Positions 33,001-41,984 of a DNA stretch of 47,843 bases are shown here, piece by piece (the stretch's first letter is position 1; the number at the start of each line of letters is the position of its first letter). Under the pieces are notes generated by a model that did no database searches, had not been told where the DNA came from, and saw only the letters and a program-made list of their open reading frames with translations. Origin of the DNA: Nitrospira sp. CR1.1 (lineage in GTDB: Bacteria > Nitrospirota > Nitrospiria > Nitrospirales > Nitrospiraceae); NCBI GenBank assembly GCA_014055465.1, contig WIAF01000017.1:1-47843 (forward strand), in the 5' to 3' direction. The position numbers and the translations under genes are program-made.

Positions 33001-36000
33001 ATAGGTGTAGCGCTCGATCTTGCCGAGGGGATCGGTGGTGCTGAGCAGCCGGTTCCGGCCGTCATAGGCAAAGGTCGTCACCTGATTTTTGGCGTCGGCG
33101 ACGGTCAGGAGATTGCCGTTCCCGTCGTAGGCATAGGCCGTGATACCCGTATTGGGATCGGTCACCTGCGTGAGCCGGTTCTTCACGTCATAGACGAACG
33201 TGGTGGTCCGATTCAGGGCGTCGGTGCTGGTCGCGACGTTGCCGGCTGCATCATAGGTCAACGTAGTCGTGTGATTCAGCGGATCAGTCGTGGTCAACAA
33301 TCGGCCCAGGGGGTCATAGGTAAACGTGGTGGTCTGATTGAGGGCATCCTTGGTGGTGAGGAGCAAGCCCTGCGGATTGTAGGTGAACGTCGTGACCTGA
33401 TTCAGCGCGTCGGTAATCGTCAGCGGGTTGCCCTTGGCATCATACGCAATCTGCGTGAGATTGCCTTTGGGATCGCGGATGCTGGTCACCTGATTGAAGG
33501 TCGGCTCATAGGTGAACGTGGTCGTCGCGGCAATGGCCTGCTCGGTGCTGGCCAGTAGATTCCCTGTGGCGTCGTAGGTCATGGTCGTGACGGCGCCATT
33601 GGGCCTGGTAATCTGGGTCGGATTGCCTTGGGCATCACGCGTGATGGTCGTCACGCGGTTCAACGCGTCGGTTTGCTTGGTGATGCGCCCGAGCGCATCC
33701 ATTTCAAAGGCCGTGGTCTGATTCTTCGCATCAGTGAACGTCCCGCGATTCGCGAGATTCACGCTGAGAACCGCCGGACTCGCAGCCGTACCCTGCCCCG
33801 CGGCCAGATTCGGCAGGGCGATAGTTTGGCTCGGTGTGATCCCGTGGGTATCTCCACCAGGCAAGGTGGCTCGTGTGAACCGTCCCGCGAAATCGTACGC
33901 GTAGTGGGAGACCTGATTGCGCGCATCCGTCCGTTTGACCAGCCGATGTTGCGCATCGTACTCGAACGTCACGGTGGTCGTGTCGGCATGGCGAATCTGC
34001 TGCAGATTTCCCGCGCCATCATAGGTCAATTGGGTCACACGGTTGGTGGGATCGGTGATGCTCTGCACGCGGCCGCCGCCGTAGGCGAACGTCGTCACCT
34101 GCCCGGTCGGATCGGTGACGGTCAGTAGGCGACCATTGCTGTCGTAGGCATAGGTCGTCTGGTTCCCGTTGCGGTCGCTCACGCTGGTCTGCAGCCCCTG
34201 CGCCGAAAATTGATACGCCGTGCCAGTCTTCAGCCGCCGCGTGTATGTGCCATCGGCATTCCGTGTCATCACCGCAACCTCGTCCGGTGGCCCTTGATAG
34301 GTCACCACCGTCGCTGCGGCAGGGAGTGTCGGCTTGTACCCAGGGCCCCCAGCCAGATACGCCATCGTATTCAGAAAGAACTTCCGATTCCCTCCCGTCG
34401 CATAGGCGGTGGACACAATCTCGTCGTCACCTACCAATACGGCGCGCCCAGCGCCGGTGAAAATGGTGTTCGGCGAATACAGCAGGATATTGGGGCCGAC
34501 ATCGTTCCGGGCGATGGCCGTCGCCGAGCCGATGGTGGCATAGCTGCCGTTTGCGCCAGTCACGAGCGGGCCGGCCACTGTGCCGAACGGGCCGTTCGCC
34601 AATGCCGAATTGAGCCCTTCCACGGTGAAATCCGCCGTGACATCCGTGAGGAAGGATCCCGACACCGTCCCCAACAGCATGGGACGAGTGGCAGTGGCGT
34701 TCCGGATCTCCAACACCGCACCGCCCTCGCGCACGAACTGCTCCAACACCTGGACCTCGGTGGTGGTGAGTTCTGTGGCGAGAAGATTCACGACAAACAC
34801 ATCCACCCCCGCAAGGGCTGGGAGGGTCAGCGTCGGGATCCCCGTCCGCAGGGTCACCGGGCGACGCACCGTGCCCAGCGCACCGAAATTTGTCGGCGTG
34901 ACCACATCCGCGCGGGCGGCTGCATGGAGATCTCCGGCCACAAAGCTGGCATTGAGGCCGCTCACGGTGGCGCTGCGGGTTGAGTCGAAACTCTCGATGA
35001 TGATCGGTCGCCCGGCTGTGCCGTACCAGAGAGTGCTGCCGCTTCCCTTGGCCAACACCAGCGACCCGTCTGCTTGTGGATAGAGTCGATCGAGTGCGGT
35101 GAGCGTCCACCCTGCGCCGTAAACACTCGCCTGTTCATTACGAACCACGATTGGCTTGCGCGTGAGGCTTCCAATACTGGATTGCGCATAGTTGGAGAAC
35201 AGGGTGAGTTCGTAGGGATAGACGCCTGTTGCGAGCGTGCTGGCGTCAAACTGTGTGGCCAAGCGAGAGACCGAGTCCACACTTTGCGGCAAAGCATGGC
35301 TGTCCCAATAACGCTCTTGCCCCAATTGCACGCCACCGATCGATAGACGGGCTGACAGCGTATTGGGAACAAACGTCCTGAGGGTCAAGGCGGCGTTGAT
35401 CGGAAGAATACGCTGCACATCGGCATTGGTCGACCGATAATGCAACGCGAAACTTCGATCCGCGCCGAGGGTGCGGATGCCTGGAATGGGTTCGTCCTGC
35501 TCCATCGCGCCGGCCCTCAGATCGGCCTCCGCACCCGCCTTGCACGTCGCGCATTCCCCGTCCTTAGACGGGACCTCCGGCTCTTGGGTCTTCGCCTCCG
35601 GAGCCAGGGCAAAATGCCACGCCGTCTTGCGCACACCTCCATCGATGGTTTCTAGGCGCTGTCCATCGGCACTGACCCGCATGCGGCCCACGACCAGAAA
35701 AGTCCCGGTGTCGGGATACAGTGACCAGAGATCCAATTCTTTGCCGGGGCTCATGTTATCCGTGTTTGGAAACGTGATGGCCACCGGTGGATCCAAGACG
35801 ATACCGGCGGGTTGGATCGTCACCGAGAGGCCCGGCCGCAATTCGACAGGGCGCGATTCGGGACGCCCGTATTCCGGGACCGGGCTGATCGTGAGCTGGC
35901 CGGTATAGGGACTGCCATCGGCATTCTTCGCCCGGCCCGGCGGAATCACCACGCTGACACGGGCCGTCGCACTCGTGAGCGTGGTCGTGGCCACCGGGTT

Positions 36001-39000
36001 CACGGTGACCGCCGTCGCCAGATCCAGCGGCGGCGTGGTAACCGGGCTCGGCAGCACGTTCGCCGTATTGGCGAGCAGATCCACCGGCGCCACGAGATTC
36101 GCATAGCCGGCTGGGAGTCCGGTGACGACGAGGAGTTGACGCCCCGCCGGATGGCCGGCAAAAGCCAAGGTGAATTCGCCCGCCGTATTCGTCGTGGTCG
36201 TCGTCGGAATGTCCCGAAGTGACACAGCCACGCCGACGACAGGATGGCCGGAACTGTCATCCACTCGGCCAGACAAGCTGGTCGGCGCGCCGGGAACGGC
36301 CCCCGTCACCGTGAGGGCAATGGTTTCGGACGAGGAGACCGATCCGTCGGAGGCCACAAAGACGAGGTTGAACGTGCCGACCTGCGTCGCATCGGGCGTG
36401 AAGCTGAAGACACCCGTCTGGCTGTTGAACGCCATATGGGCCGGCAAGGGTAGCGGCTGCGCCGGCGGCGCCTGTTGGATGCCATAGGTCACAGGCTGTC
36501 CGTTGGGATCGACTCCGGACACCGTAAAGGCCAGCGTGCTGCCTAACGGCAGGGTCTTGTTGCCGATGGGCGCGAGCACGGGCGCACTATTGAGGAGCGT
36601 GAACGGCAGTGGACTCGTCGCGGTGCCAAGCGGCGTCGTGACCGTCACCGGTCCTGTGAGCGCTCCGGCGGGCACGGCGGTGGTGAGCGAGGTCCCGGTG
36701 GTGTTCACGGCCAGCACCGTGGCGATGATGCCACCGAACCGGACCTGATTGTTGACCGCCACCGTGTTGAAACTGGTGCCTGTCAGCGTCACCACCGATC
36801 CGACCACACCACTGGCAGGGCTCACGCTGGTGATCACGGGGAGGCCGGCCGTGATCGTGAGCGTGCTGCTGGCCGATTGTCGCACCGGCGCGGAAGCCGT
36901 GAGAATCACCGAGCCGATTCCAGTCGCCGTGACTTGTACCGGCGTGGGCGAAGTGGTTTGTCCAGCCGAGATCACCACGGAGACAGGGCTCAGGAGCGCC
37001 GTGCCGCTGCCGGACAGCGCCAACGTGACCGTGAGGGCCGAGGTGGGAGCCACGGCAGTTCCAACCGTAAACAGCGCGCTCTGGCCGACCGTCAACGACG
37101 TCGTGAGTGGCGTCACCACCAATGCCGGCGCGGGCTGCACCGTGAGGGTCGTCTCCCCGGTCACCGGGCCGACCGAGGTGGTGACGGTGGCCCTGATCGT
37201 GGTGGTGCCGACGGTCAGTGCCGTGGCCAGGCCGCTGCTGCCGATGGAGGCGACTGACTGATTGGTCGACGTCCAGGCGATGTCATTCGCCAGCGGCTGG
37301 CTGCTGCCGTCAGTGAACAAGCCGGTGGCCGTGAATGAGACCGATTCCCCGACAAAGGCCGTCAGCGAAGAGGGATCGAGCGTGAGCGACTCCACTTCCG
37401 GCGCCGTGACGACCACCTGGGCGGTGGCGCTGGTGCTATTGAACGAGGCCGTGATGGTGGCCTGGCCTTCGGTCTGGGTGGTGACCGGGAATGACGCCGT
37501 CAATTGCCCGGCGGCGACCGTGACACTCGGTGGGACCGTCACGACCGAGGTCGCACTGTTCTGGAGCGTGATAACGGTCGGATCCGTTGGGGCTCGATTG
37601 ATCGTGACCTGCAGGACACCCGTGCGGCCCTTGGCCAGGGTCAAGGGAGCGGTGACCGGCGGGATCGGCCCAAGCGCTGTGACGACCGGCGGAGGTGGGA
37701 CAATAGTCACGGTGGCCGTCGCCGTCCCATTCAAGGTCGCGGTGACAGTCGCCGTCCCGATGGTCAGGCCACTGACCGAAACCGGCGCCGTCGTGAGCCC
37801 GGCCGGCACGGTCACGCTGACCGGCACATCCACAACCGTCGCGTTGTTGGTCGTGATCGGGACAATTGTATCCGTCGCTTGCGCGGCATTGAGGGTGACG
37901 GTGAGCGTGCCGGTGGCCCCCTGCACCATGGCCAGCGGACTCGGCGTGAGCGCGAGGACTTGCGGCGGCTGCGGCGTTACCGTCACGGTCGCCTGCTTAC
38001 TGATGGCGCCCAGGGTCGCCGTTACCTGCGCGGTACCCGTGGCCAGGGCCGTGACTGTGAAGATGGCCTGCGTCTGGTTGGGCGGCACGGTCACCGTCTG
38101 CGTCGCGGGCATCTGGAGCACGGTCGGCTGATCCACGGAGAGCGCGAGATCCGTCGGGCTACTTTGGGCCGCATTCAAGGTAACGGTCAACGTGCCGATG
38201 GCTCCGACCACCAGGGACTGACTCGCCGGCTGGAAATCGATGAGCGCGACGATTGGCGGCACGACATCGATAGCGGCTTCCGCCAGTGAACTGCCGAGCG
38301 TCGCCCGGACCATCGCCGTGCCTAACGTAACAGATGTGACCGTGAACGACGCCATCGTTTGCCCGGCCGGGACAATCACGGTCGGCGGCAGGGTGACCAC
38401 CCCACTGGGCGTGGTCGTGAGGGTCACGGTCGTCGGGCCGACTTGGGCCGCTGAGATCGTCACCGTCAAGGACGTCGTGGCCCCGAGCGTGAGCTGGCTC
38501 GCCGGAGGCGTGAGCGAGACTACGGTGGGCAAGGCTGGGGTGACGGTCACATGGCTGGTCGCACTGGTCCCATTGAGCGTCGCGGTGATGTCCGCTTGCC
38601 CCACCGTGTTCGCCGCCACGGTGAAGGAAGCACTCACCTGACCAGCCGGCACTGTGACGGTCGCCGGGACCGCCGCGATACTGCCGGCGGAACTGCTGAG
38701 GGCGACGACCGTATTCGTCGCTTGGGTGGCATTGAGCGAGACGGTCACCTGCCCACTCCCGCCTTGGGTGATGCTGAGGGCGGAGGGTGTCAGGCTACTG
38801 ATGGTGGCGGTCCCACCCACCACCCGGACGGTGCTGGTGATGGTCTTGCCATTGAGAGTGACCTTGATCTGGGTTGTGCCGGCGCTCACCCCCGTGACCG
38901 GAATGGAGACAAAGCCTTGTCCGATGCCGACCGCGACGCTACTCGGAACCGTGGCCACATTGGGGGCGGTACTGACCACCGACAGGGTCGTTGCCTGGAG

Positions 39001-39765
39001 CGGGACCGGGAACAACAGGGCCAGCAATGAGCTGGTTGAGCCGGACTGGATGGTTTTCGGATTCGGGAGCAGCACGACCGGCTGCGGCGGCGGCAGGGCA
39101 ATCGTGACGCCGAGACGGCTTGCCCGAGTGAGGGCGTCGAAATAGGCACGGACCCCCGTCACGTTGGCCTTGGTGCCACAGGCCGTATTGCTGGCCGTGG
39201 TCCCCATGCGGGTGGAGACGCGAACCGCGAGGGTTTGGGTCACCGTATCCAGTGGGGTCGTCGGGATACTGCCCAGGGCCACGCTGATGTCTTGGGCCGT
39301 AGTGGCGGAGGCTGTCAGGGTACTCACGCAGCGCGTGAGCCCGGAACTCAGGACTTGGCCATTGACCAGCGCCTCAACCAGGACATCGACCTTGCCGCCG
39401 ACGTCCCCGCTACTCTTGAAGCCCAGCCAGAGATGCGCCGTCGTCAGCGCCGTCAGCGTCGCTTTGCCATTGATCCCGGCGGGCGGGGTCCACGAACCCA
39501 GGGTCACCCAGGGATTGCCGCCACTGAACGCGAGACCGGCCGAGTCCTTGGTCTTGGCCGTAAGACTGAGCGGTGGAATCAGATCCGTGGTCAGGGTCGG
39601 GGGATTGGCGGTCCCGCCGCTACCATGGAGATACGCATCCAGCGTGATCGTCGAGGATTGTGCGAAGGCTGAGGAGACGGAGAGCAGGATGGCACCCAGA
39701 AGGGCCACTCCCCCCGCCCCGATGAGGCGATTCAGCATGCCGGTTCGAACACGCGCGTGGGTCAT
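30085..39765 (-). CDS. Giant secreted Rhs/YD-repeat polymorphic toxin
   Basis: 3,226 residues from the ATG at 39765 (AAGGA 7 bp upstream). A Sec signal peptide (LIGAGGVALLGAILLSVSSA, cleaved near AFAQ) is followed by an N-terminal beta domain. Next come about seven Ig-like repeats with PAGQ...VTATLNG (residues about 230-780 and 900-970), a Big_2-like domain (about 780-875), an IPT/TIG domain (about 970-1060), a putative-Ig/cadherin-like domain (1060-1160) and a carboxypeptidase-regulatory-like domain (1165-1230). An amidotransferase-like segment is inserted at about 1610-1790. YD repeats (1820-2350), a LamG domain (2390-2580), more YD repeats and the core end GRFLQKDPISFLGGDANLY complete the shell. 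The last 150 residues are the variable tip. A Sec signal with adhesive domains implies surface display rather than T6SS loading. Confidence 0.85.
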   Translation of the reverse strand: MTHARVRTGMLNRLIGAGGVALLGAILLSVSSAFAQSSTITLDAYLHGSGGTANPPTLTTDLIPPLSLTAKTKDSAGLAFSGGNPWVTLGSWTPPAGINGKATLTALTTAHLWLGFKSSGDVGGKVDVLVEALVNGQVLSSGLTRCVSTLTASATTAQDISVALGSIPTTPLDTVTQTLAVRVSTRMGTTASNTACGTKANVTGVRAYFDALTRASRLGVTIALPPPQPVVLLPNPKTIQSGSTSSLLALLFPVPLQATTLSVVSTAPNVATVPSSVAVGIGQGFVSIPVTGVSAGTTQIKVTLNGKTITSTVRVVGGTATISSLTPSALSITQGGSGQVTVSLNATQATNTVVALSSSAGSIAAVPATVTVPAGQVSASFTVAANTVGQADITATLNGTSATSHVTVTPALPTVVSLTPPASQLTLGATTSLTVTISAAQVGPTTVTLTTTPSGVVTLPPTVIVPAGQTMASFTVTSVTLGTAMVRATLGSSLAEAAIDVVPPIVALIDFQPASQSLVVGAIGTLTVTLNAAQSSPTDLALSVDQPTVLQMPATQTVTVPPNQTQAIFTVTALATGTAQVTATLGAISKQATVTVTPQPPQVLALTPSPLAMVQGATGTLTVTLNAAQATDTIVPITTNNATVVDVPVSVTVPAGLTTAPVSVSGLTIGTATVTATLNGTATATVTIVPPPPVVTALGPIPPVTAPLTLAKGRTGVLQVTINRAPTDPTVITLQNSATSVVTVPPSVTVAAGQLTASFPVTTQTEGQATITASFNSTSATAQVVVTAPEVESLTLDPSSLTAFVGESVSFTATGLFTDGSSQPLANDIAWTSTNQSVASIGSSGLATALTVGTTTIRATVTTSVGPVTGETTLTVQPAPALVVTPLTTSLTVGQSALFTVGTAVAPTSALTVTLALSGSGTALLSPVSVVISAGQTTSPTPVQVTATGIGSVILTASAPVRQSASSTLTITAGLPVITSVSPASGVVGSVVTLTGTSFNTVAVNNQVRFGGIIATVLAVNTTGTSLTTAVPAGALTGPVTVTTPLGTATSPLPFTLLNSAPVLAPIGNKTLPLGSTLAFTVSGVDPNGQPVTYGIQQAPPAQPLPLPAHMAFNSQTGVFSFTPDATQVGTFNLVFVASDGSVSSSETIALTVTGAVPGAPTSLSGRVDDSSGHPVVGVAVSLRDIPTTTTTNTAGEFTLAFAGHPAGRQLLVVTGLPAGYANLVAPVDLLANTANVLPSPVTTPPLDLATAVTVNPVATTTLTSATARVSVVIPPGRAKNADGSPYTGQLTISPVPEYGRPESRPVELRPGLSVTIQPAGIVLDPPVAITFPNTDNMSPGKELDLWSLYPDTGTFLVVGRMRVSADGQRLETIDGGVRKTAWHFALAPEAKTQEPEVPSKDGECATCKAGAEADLRAGAMEQDEPIPGIRTLGADRSFALHYRSTNADVQRILPINAALTLRTFVPNTLSARLSIGGVQLGQERYWDSHALPQSVDSVSRLATQFDASTLATGVYPYELTLFSNYAQSSIGSLTRKPIVVRNEQASVYGAGWTLTALDRLYPQADGSLVLAKGSGSTLWYGTAGRPIIIESFDSTRSATVSGLNASFVAGDLHAAARADVVTPTNFGALGTVRRPVTLRTGIPTLTLPALAGVDVFVVNLLATELTTTEVQVLEQFVREGGAVLEIRNATATRPMLLGTVSGSFLTDVTADFTVEGLNSALANGPFGTVAGPLVTGANGSYATIGSATAIARNDVGPNILLYSPNTIFTGAGRAVLVGDDEIVSTAYATGGNRKFFLNTMAYLAGGPGYKPTLPAAATVVTYQGPPDEVAVMTRNADGTYTRRLKTGTAYQFSAQGLQTSVSDRNGNQTTYAYDSNGRLLTVTDPTGQVTTFAYGGGRVQSITDPTNRVTQLTYDGAGNLQQIRHADTTTVTFEYDAQHRLVKRTDARNQVSHYAYDFAGRFTRATLPGGDTHGITPSQTIALPNLAAGQGTAASPAVLSVNLANRGTFTDAKNQTTAFEMDALGRITKQTDALNRVTTITRDAQGNPTQITRPNGAVTTMTYDATGNLLASTEQAIAATTTFTYEPTFNQVTSIRDPKGNLTQIAYDAKGNPLTITDALNQVTTFTYNPQGLLLTTKDALNQTTTFTYDPLGRLLTTTDPLNHTTTLTYDAAGNVATSTDALNRTTTFVYDVKNRLTQVTDPNTGITAYAYDGNGNLLTVADAKNQVTTFAYDGRNRLLSTTDPLGKIERYTYDGNDNLLTRITPKNETISFAYDAVNQLLSKTLPGSQVTSYLYDLAGNVTTVADPDSVLTMTYDGANRLLNVTTAGSPNQPTVSLGYGYDPNGNRVRLTEGTRTTSYHYDGLNRLASLGAGATVAPPATNLVSWWKGEGSGADEQGTNPGLLRNGVSFATGMVGQAFRFDGLDDEIGVTGTVGRMGFQATIDLLIKTTSTRRETIMSDRLTCTVTSTANAASWELQLQPNGTASFTVVGPDAGAGTTLVSAGVATTQRVNDGQWHRLGVVRNGTELRLYRDGQLEGFWNFINGPPVLTSLPAGGLRIGTGGCGTSPFTGQLDEITFADRVWTPAELQTPRLHEQPNASWSYDALSRRTSLTLPNGIQTTYSYDPASQVTTILHQLTATSTPINKADYVYNPVGNRTSLTDRRGPQTFGYDQLDRLTSASHPLLLDPQAFAYDAVGNRTTGGSVVNPGNQLTADANFGYQYDDNGNLTRKTLLTTGNYTQYTYDVENRLITVEEFAAGNPTAVTTSSYRYDGLGRRIEKVANGQTKRYIYDGEDILLEYDGSNVLQVTYTHGPGIDEPLSRTVITAGVSSGVTALLASTADGLRGPLVDDTIVVNGQIYLGFITGTSFLPPVGQPIDSTSSHLPVAPIDVTAAANSGTLTVSLVDTATLSGNAPVYLVLREQATGRVLDSQLLFPARLTATSTAQPGLPTVIASTTVPVSSAVAGSTLYYHQDGLGTVTELTDTNGSVVKAYAYDAYGNLLESPGTVEQPYAYTGREFDAESGLYYYRVRYYDAPTGRFLQKDPISFLGGDANLYTYVGGRPVLFTDALGLKPRSPRHPNYPDYNLPGGYGARVDPFNHKGESSFEIHVCDGRGQEIGIYGPEGWINKHGKGIPTAIPAELETALKGVALEELRARGKFPPKGRADIKGNNWRNHVGKGCPVCGIAGAAIGAGAALADGSSVSEATEAASESFVCPFGCDEAY

Positions 39766-39830
39766 CGACGATCCTTTGTGAGCGGTGAACAGCAGGGAGT
39801 ATGGTGCATGCAGCACGCGAGGAACTGGCG

Positions 39831-39981
39831 TACGTAGCCTTAACTAGCACGGCATCTGGCTTCTGGCGAACAGATTCGTCTTTTCGGATAGCACAAAAAT
39901 GGATCGAGACGAGAGGCCGTATGCGAGGTCAGCTCGGCCCTATTCGTGATAGGGCGTTCGGGGAGGAGGGAAGGCTACGTA
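39831..39981. repeat. 11-bp inverted repeat pair upstream of rhs
   Basis: TACGTAGCCTT (39831-39841) and AAGGCTACGTA (39971-39981) are exact inverse complements 129 bp apart, in the 264-bp gap between the PilP-like gene and rhs. They could form a long-range stem in the rhs leader or be regulator sites. The rest of the gap has no ORF. Confidence 0.4.
39937..39955 (-). terminator. Hairpin after the pilus-like operon
   Basis: GCCCTAT-TCGTG-ATAGGGC is a perfect 7-bp stem with a 5-nt loop, 75 bp beyond the PilP-like stop. On the minus strand a T-run (ATTTTTGTG) follows about 35 nt later. It may attenuate read-through from the pilus-like operon into rhs. Confidence 0.4.
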
Positions 39982-40029
39982 GGACCGAGCGGGAGCATAT
40001 CGCTCGTACGAGTGAAAGAGAGCGCCGAA

Positions 40030-40686
40030 TTATGAGGGTTCTATTGGTGACTCGGTTTTCAGCTGGATCGTCGTTTCGACGTCAGATTGAGCCGCGAGAA
40101 TTTTGACGGTCGTGGGAGTGATGGCGGCCACCTGAAACTGGCCGTCGAGGGTATCGCCCAGATGAATGATATAGATCTCCTGGCCCTTGCCGAGAAAGGC
40201 TTGTTGTTCACCCTGACCCGCCAGATACCCAAGATAGCGGTACTGCGCCATCACTTCACGCAGTTGCTGCCGGGCGCGCTCCCGCGCCAGTCGCGCGGCC
40301 TGTTCGGCCACTACTTCCGGAGAGGGCATCGGGGGCGCGGGTGGAACCACCGGCATCGCGACCACCGGCACCGGGAGCGGAGGTGGCACCGCTTTCTTGT
40401 TCATCGCCGCCCTGACGAGGCGCTTGTCCGATGTAGGTGTCTCAGCGGCTTCGAAAATGTTGCGCTTCGGCGTCGACGGCAAGTGCGCCGCCACCATCCG
40501 CATCGGACGTAGCTCCAAGGCATCGTCCGTGACGGTCGGTGTTGCCGCCTTCGTCACACGCTGTCCAGACGTATAGGTCAATGGCACCTCACCCAACTCC
40601 GGCAGACTGCTGACCTGCACTGCGGCTACCGTCACCCACAGTCCCATCAGCCCACCCAGCATCACGTTCTTGCCCGGAACTCTCAT
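40030..40686 (-). CDS. PilP/GspC-like inner-membrane-to-secretin linker protein
   Basis: 218 residues. An N-terminal hydrophobic anchor (MLGGLMGLWVTVAAVQV) precedes a low-complexity linker rich in Pro and Val (about residues 95-125: PPPLPVPVVAMPVVPPAPPM). A C-terminal beta domain contains YRYLGYLAGQGEQQAFLGKG, IYIIHLGDTLDGQFQVAAIT and PTTVKI, the pattern of PilP/GspC homology regions that dock to the secretin. The ATG overlaps the PilO-like stop (ATGA). Last gene of the operon and 264 bp before the giant rhs gene. Whether it is PilP-, MshK- or GspC-type is not settled. Confidence 0.65.
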   Translation of the reverse strand: MRVPGKNVMLGGLMGLWVTVAAVQVSSLPELGEVPLTYTSGQRVTKAATPTVTDDALELRPMRMVAAHLPSTPKRNIFEAAETPTSDKRLVRAAMNKKAVPPPLPVPVVAMPVVPPAPPMPSPEVVAEQAARLARERARQQLREVMAQYRYLGYLAGQGEQQAFLGKGQEIYIIHLGDTLDGQFQVAAITPTTVKILAAQSDVETTIQLKTESPIEPS

Positions 40687-41291
40687 GACAGACTCCCCGT
40701 CGGTGGATTCGGCCGCAAGAACGTCGCGACCGTGACATGAAACACCACTGAAGACGACCCCCCCTTGTCACTTTTCGCCGTTCGGCTCGCGTTGAGGCTT
40801 TCGATGACCACATAGGAGTCAGCCGACTCCAGTCGGTGAATGAAGCGATAGACCGCCGCATAGTCGCCGGTCACGGAAAACGAGATCGACGCCTTGACCG
40901 GCAGGCCATCGGCGTGTGAGCGCTCGACCGCATACTGCATCCCAGGAATGCTCACGCGCTCGGTGCGTCCCAGTTCAGAAATGGCGAGCGCCAATGAGGC
41001 AAACTCCGTCTCGGTCGGAAGGCCCCGCCAGACCTCGTCGAGCTTCAGCTTGATCGCCCACATCTCTTCCTGAGTCTTGCGTGTGGCCTGCAGTGCAGCC
41101 TGCGCTCGCACGGCGGTGTGATAGGCCGCTTCGGCTTGAGCAAGATGCTCCTGCGCAGGGCTCAGTCTGTAGAAGCCACTCGTCGCGGCAAGGAGACCGG
41201 CCACTATCGTGACACCCATGAGCGGCACGCAGGACAGGAGCAACGACCGGCTACATACGGGCAACGGTTTCTGTCTGAACAGATTCGCCAT
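40683..41291 (-). CDS. PilO-like inner-membrane protein
   Basis: 202 residues with one N-terminal membrane segment (LLLSCVPLMGVTIVAGLLAA), a coiled-coil stretch (about 40-85, EHLAQAEAAYHTAVRAQAAL) and a C-terminal ferredoxin-like beta domain (KASISFSVTGDYAAVYRFIH). This layout is that of PilO/GspM/MshJ proteins, which pair with PilN to form the periplasmic alignment complex. It starts 9 bp after the PilN-like stop. Confidence 0.7.
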   Translation of the reverse strand: MANLFRQKPLPVCSRSLLLSCVPLMGVTIVAGLLAATSGFYRLSPAQEHLAQAEAAYHTAVRAQAALQATRKTQEEMWAIKLKLDEVWRGLPTETEFASLALAISELGRTERVSIPGMQYAVERSHADGLPVKASISFSVTGDYAAVYRFIHRLESADSYVVIESLNASRTAKSDKGGSSSVVFHVTVATFLRPNPPTGSLS

Positions 41292-41300
41292 GCGTTCACC

Positions 41301-41984
41301 CTACAACGACGGTCGATAGCCGACGGTCAACTGAAAGTCAACGCCTCGGGCAGGTTGCAGGGTATCCGGCGTTGCCATGCTCGCCTGCGAGGCTCGCGCC
41401 GGCTGACTCTCCTGATGCTCAAGACGATGACTGGCCAACGCCGCATGCCGAAACGCCGCATGCTGTTCCAAATTGGTCATGAACGTATGGATGTCGTGCA
41501 GCGACGCCGCCGATCCATGCAGCGCCACCGTCGAGTCCTGAAAGTTCAATTGCACGGTGCGAAGGGCCATATGCGGAGGGATGGTGGTCTCCAAATCGGC
41601 CAACAAACGAGACCAGGAGAACGCCCGCTTCTCGGCGAGCTGGTTGACGAATCGCACCTCGCGCGTGATGGTCGCGATCTGCTCCACGGACAACGTCAGT
41701 CGCTCACGGGTCATGCGCTCTGCCCGGCTCGTATTGGCCTGATTCAACCGCTGCACCACGCCATCGAGATGTGTGGCGGTCTCCTCCATCACCACACTGT
41801 CGCTCCACCACTTGAGCGCAGCTGCCAATGAGGCACAGCACAGGACGACGGCCATCCACTGCATCACACGCAGGATGGCAATGGCCGTCGGCGTGATCGA
41901 GAGCGTGATGTAAGGCATGGAACGGCTCGCACTCGGCGAGCGCAGGAACGGAACCCATGCCACGCTCACCGGAGTTTTCATCAT
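41301..41984 (-). CDS. PilN-like inner-membrane protein
   Basis: 227 residues from an ATG that overlaps the PilM-like stop (ATGA). A membrane segment (AIAILRVMQWMAVVLCCASL) is followed by a coiled coil (about 60-110) and a ferredoxin-like domain (MALRTVQLNFQDSTVALHGS), typical of PilN/Fimbrial assembly PilN family proteins. The short N-terminal part before the membrane would contact the PilM-like protein in the cytoplasm; the usual INLLP-like PilN motif is not evident. Confidence 0.68.
   Translation of the reverse strand: MMKTPVSVAWVPFLRSPSASRSMPYITLSITPTAIAILRVMQWMAVVLCCASLAAALKWWSDSVVMEETATHLDGVVQRLNQANTSRAERMTRERLTLSVEQIATITREVRFVNQLAEKRAFSWSRLLADLETTIPPHMALRTVQLNFQDSTVALHGSAASLHDIHTFMTNLEQHAAFRHAALASHRLEHQESQPARASQASMATPDTLQPARGVDFQLTVGYRPSL

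Noticed and set aside
32440..39781. Long plus-strand open frames across the giant rhs gene (for example 32440-33558, 37262-38131)
   Set aside because: They are antisense shadows of a GC-rich, repetitive coding sequence. They lack recognisable domains, while the minus strand encodes a continuous 3,226-residue protein with clear domains.
39766..40029. c-di-GMP or other riboswitch before rhs
   Set aside because: I could not match the conserved core of any riboswitch class; only generic hairpins and an inverted repeat are seen.
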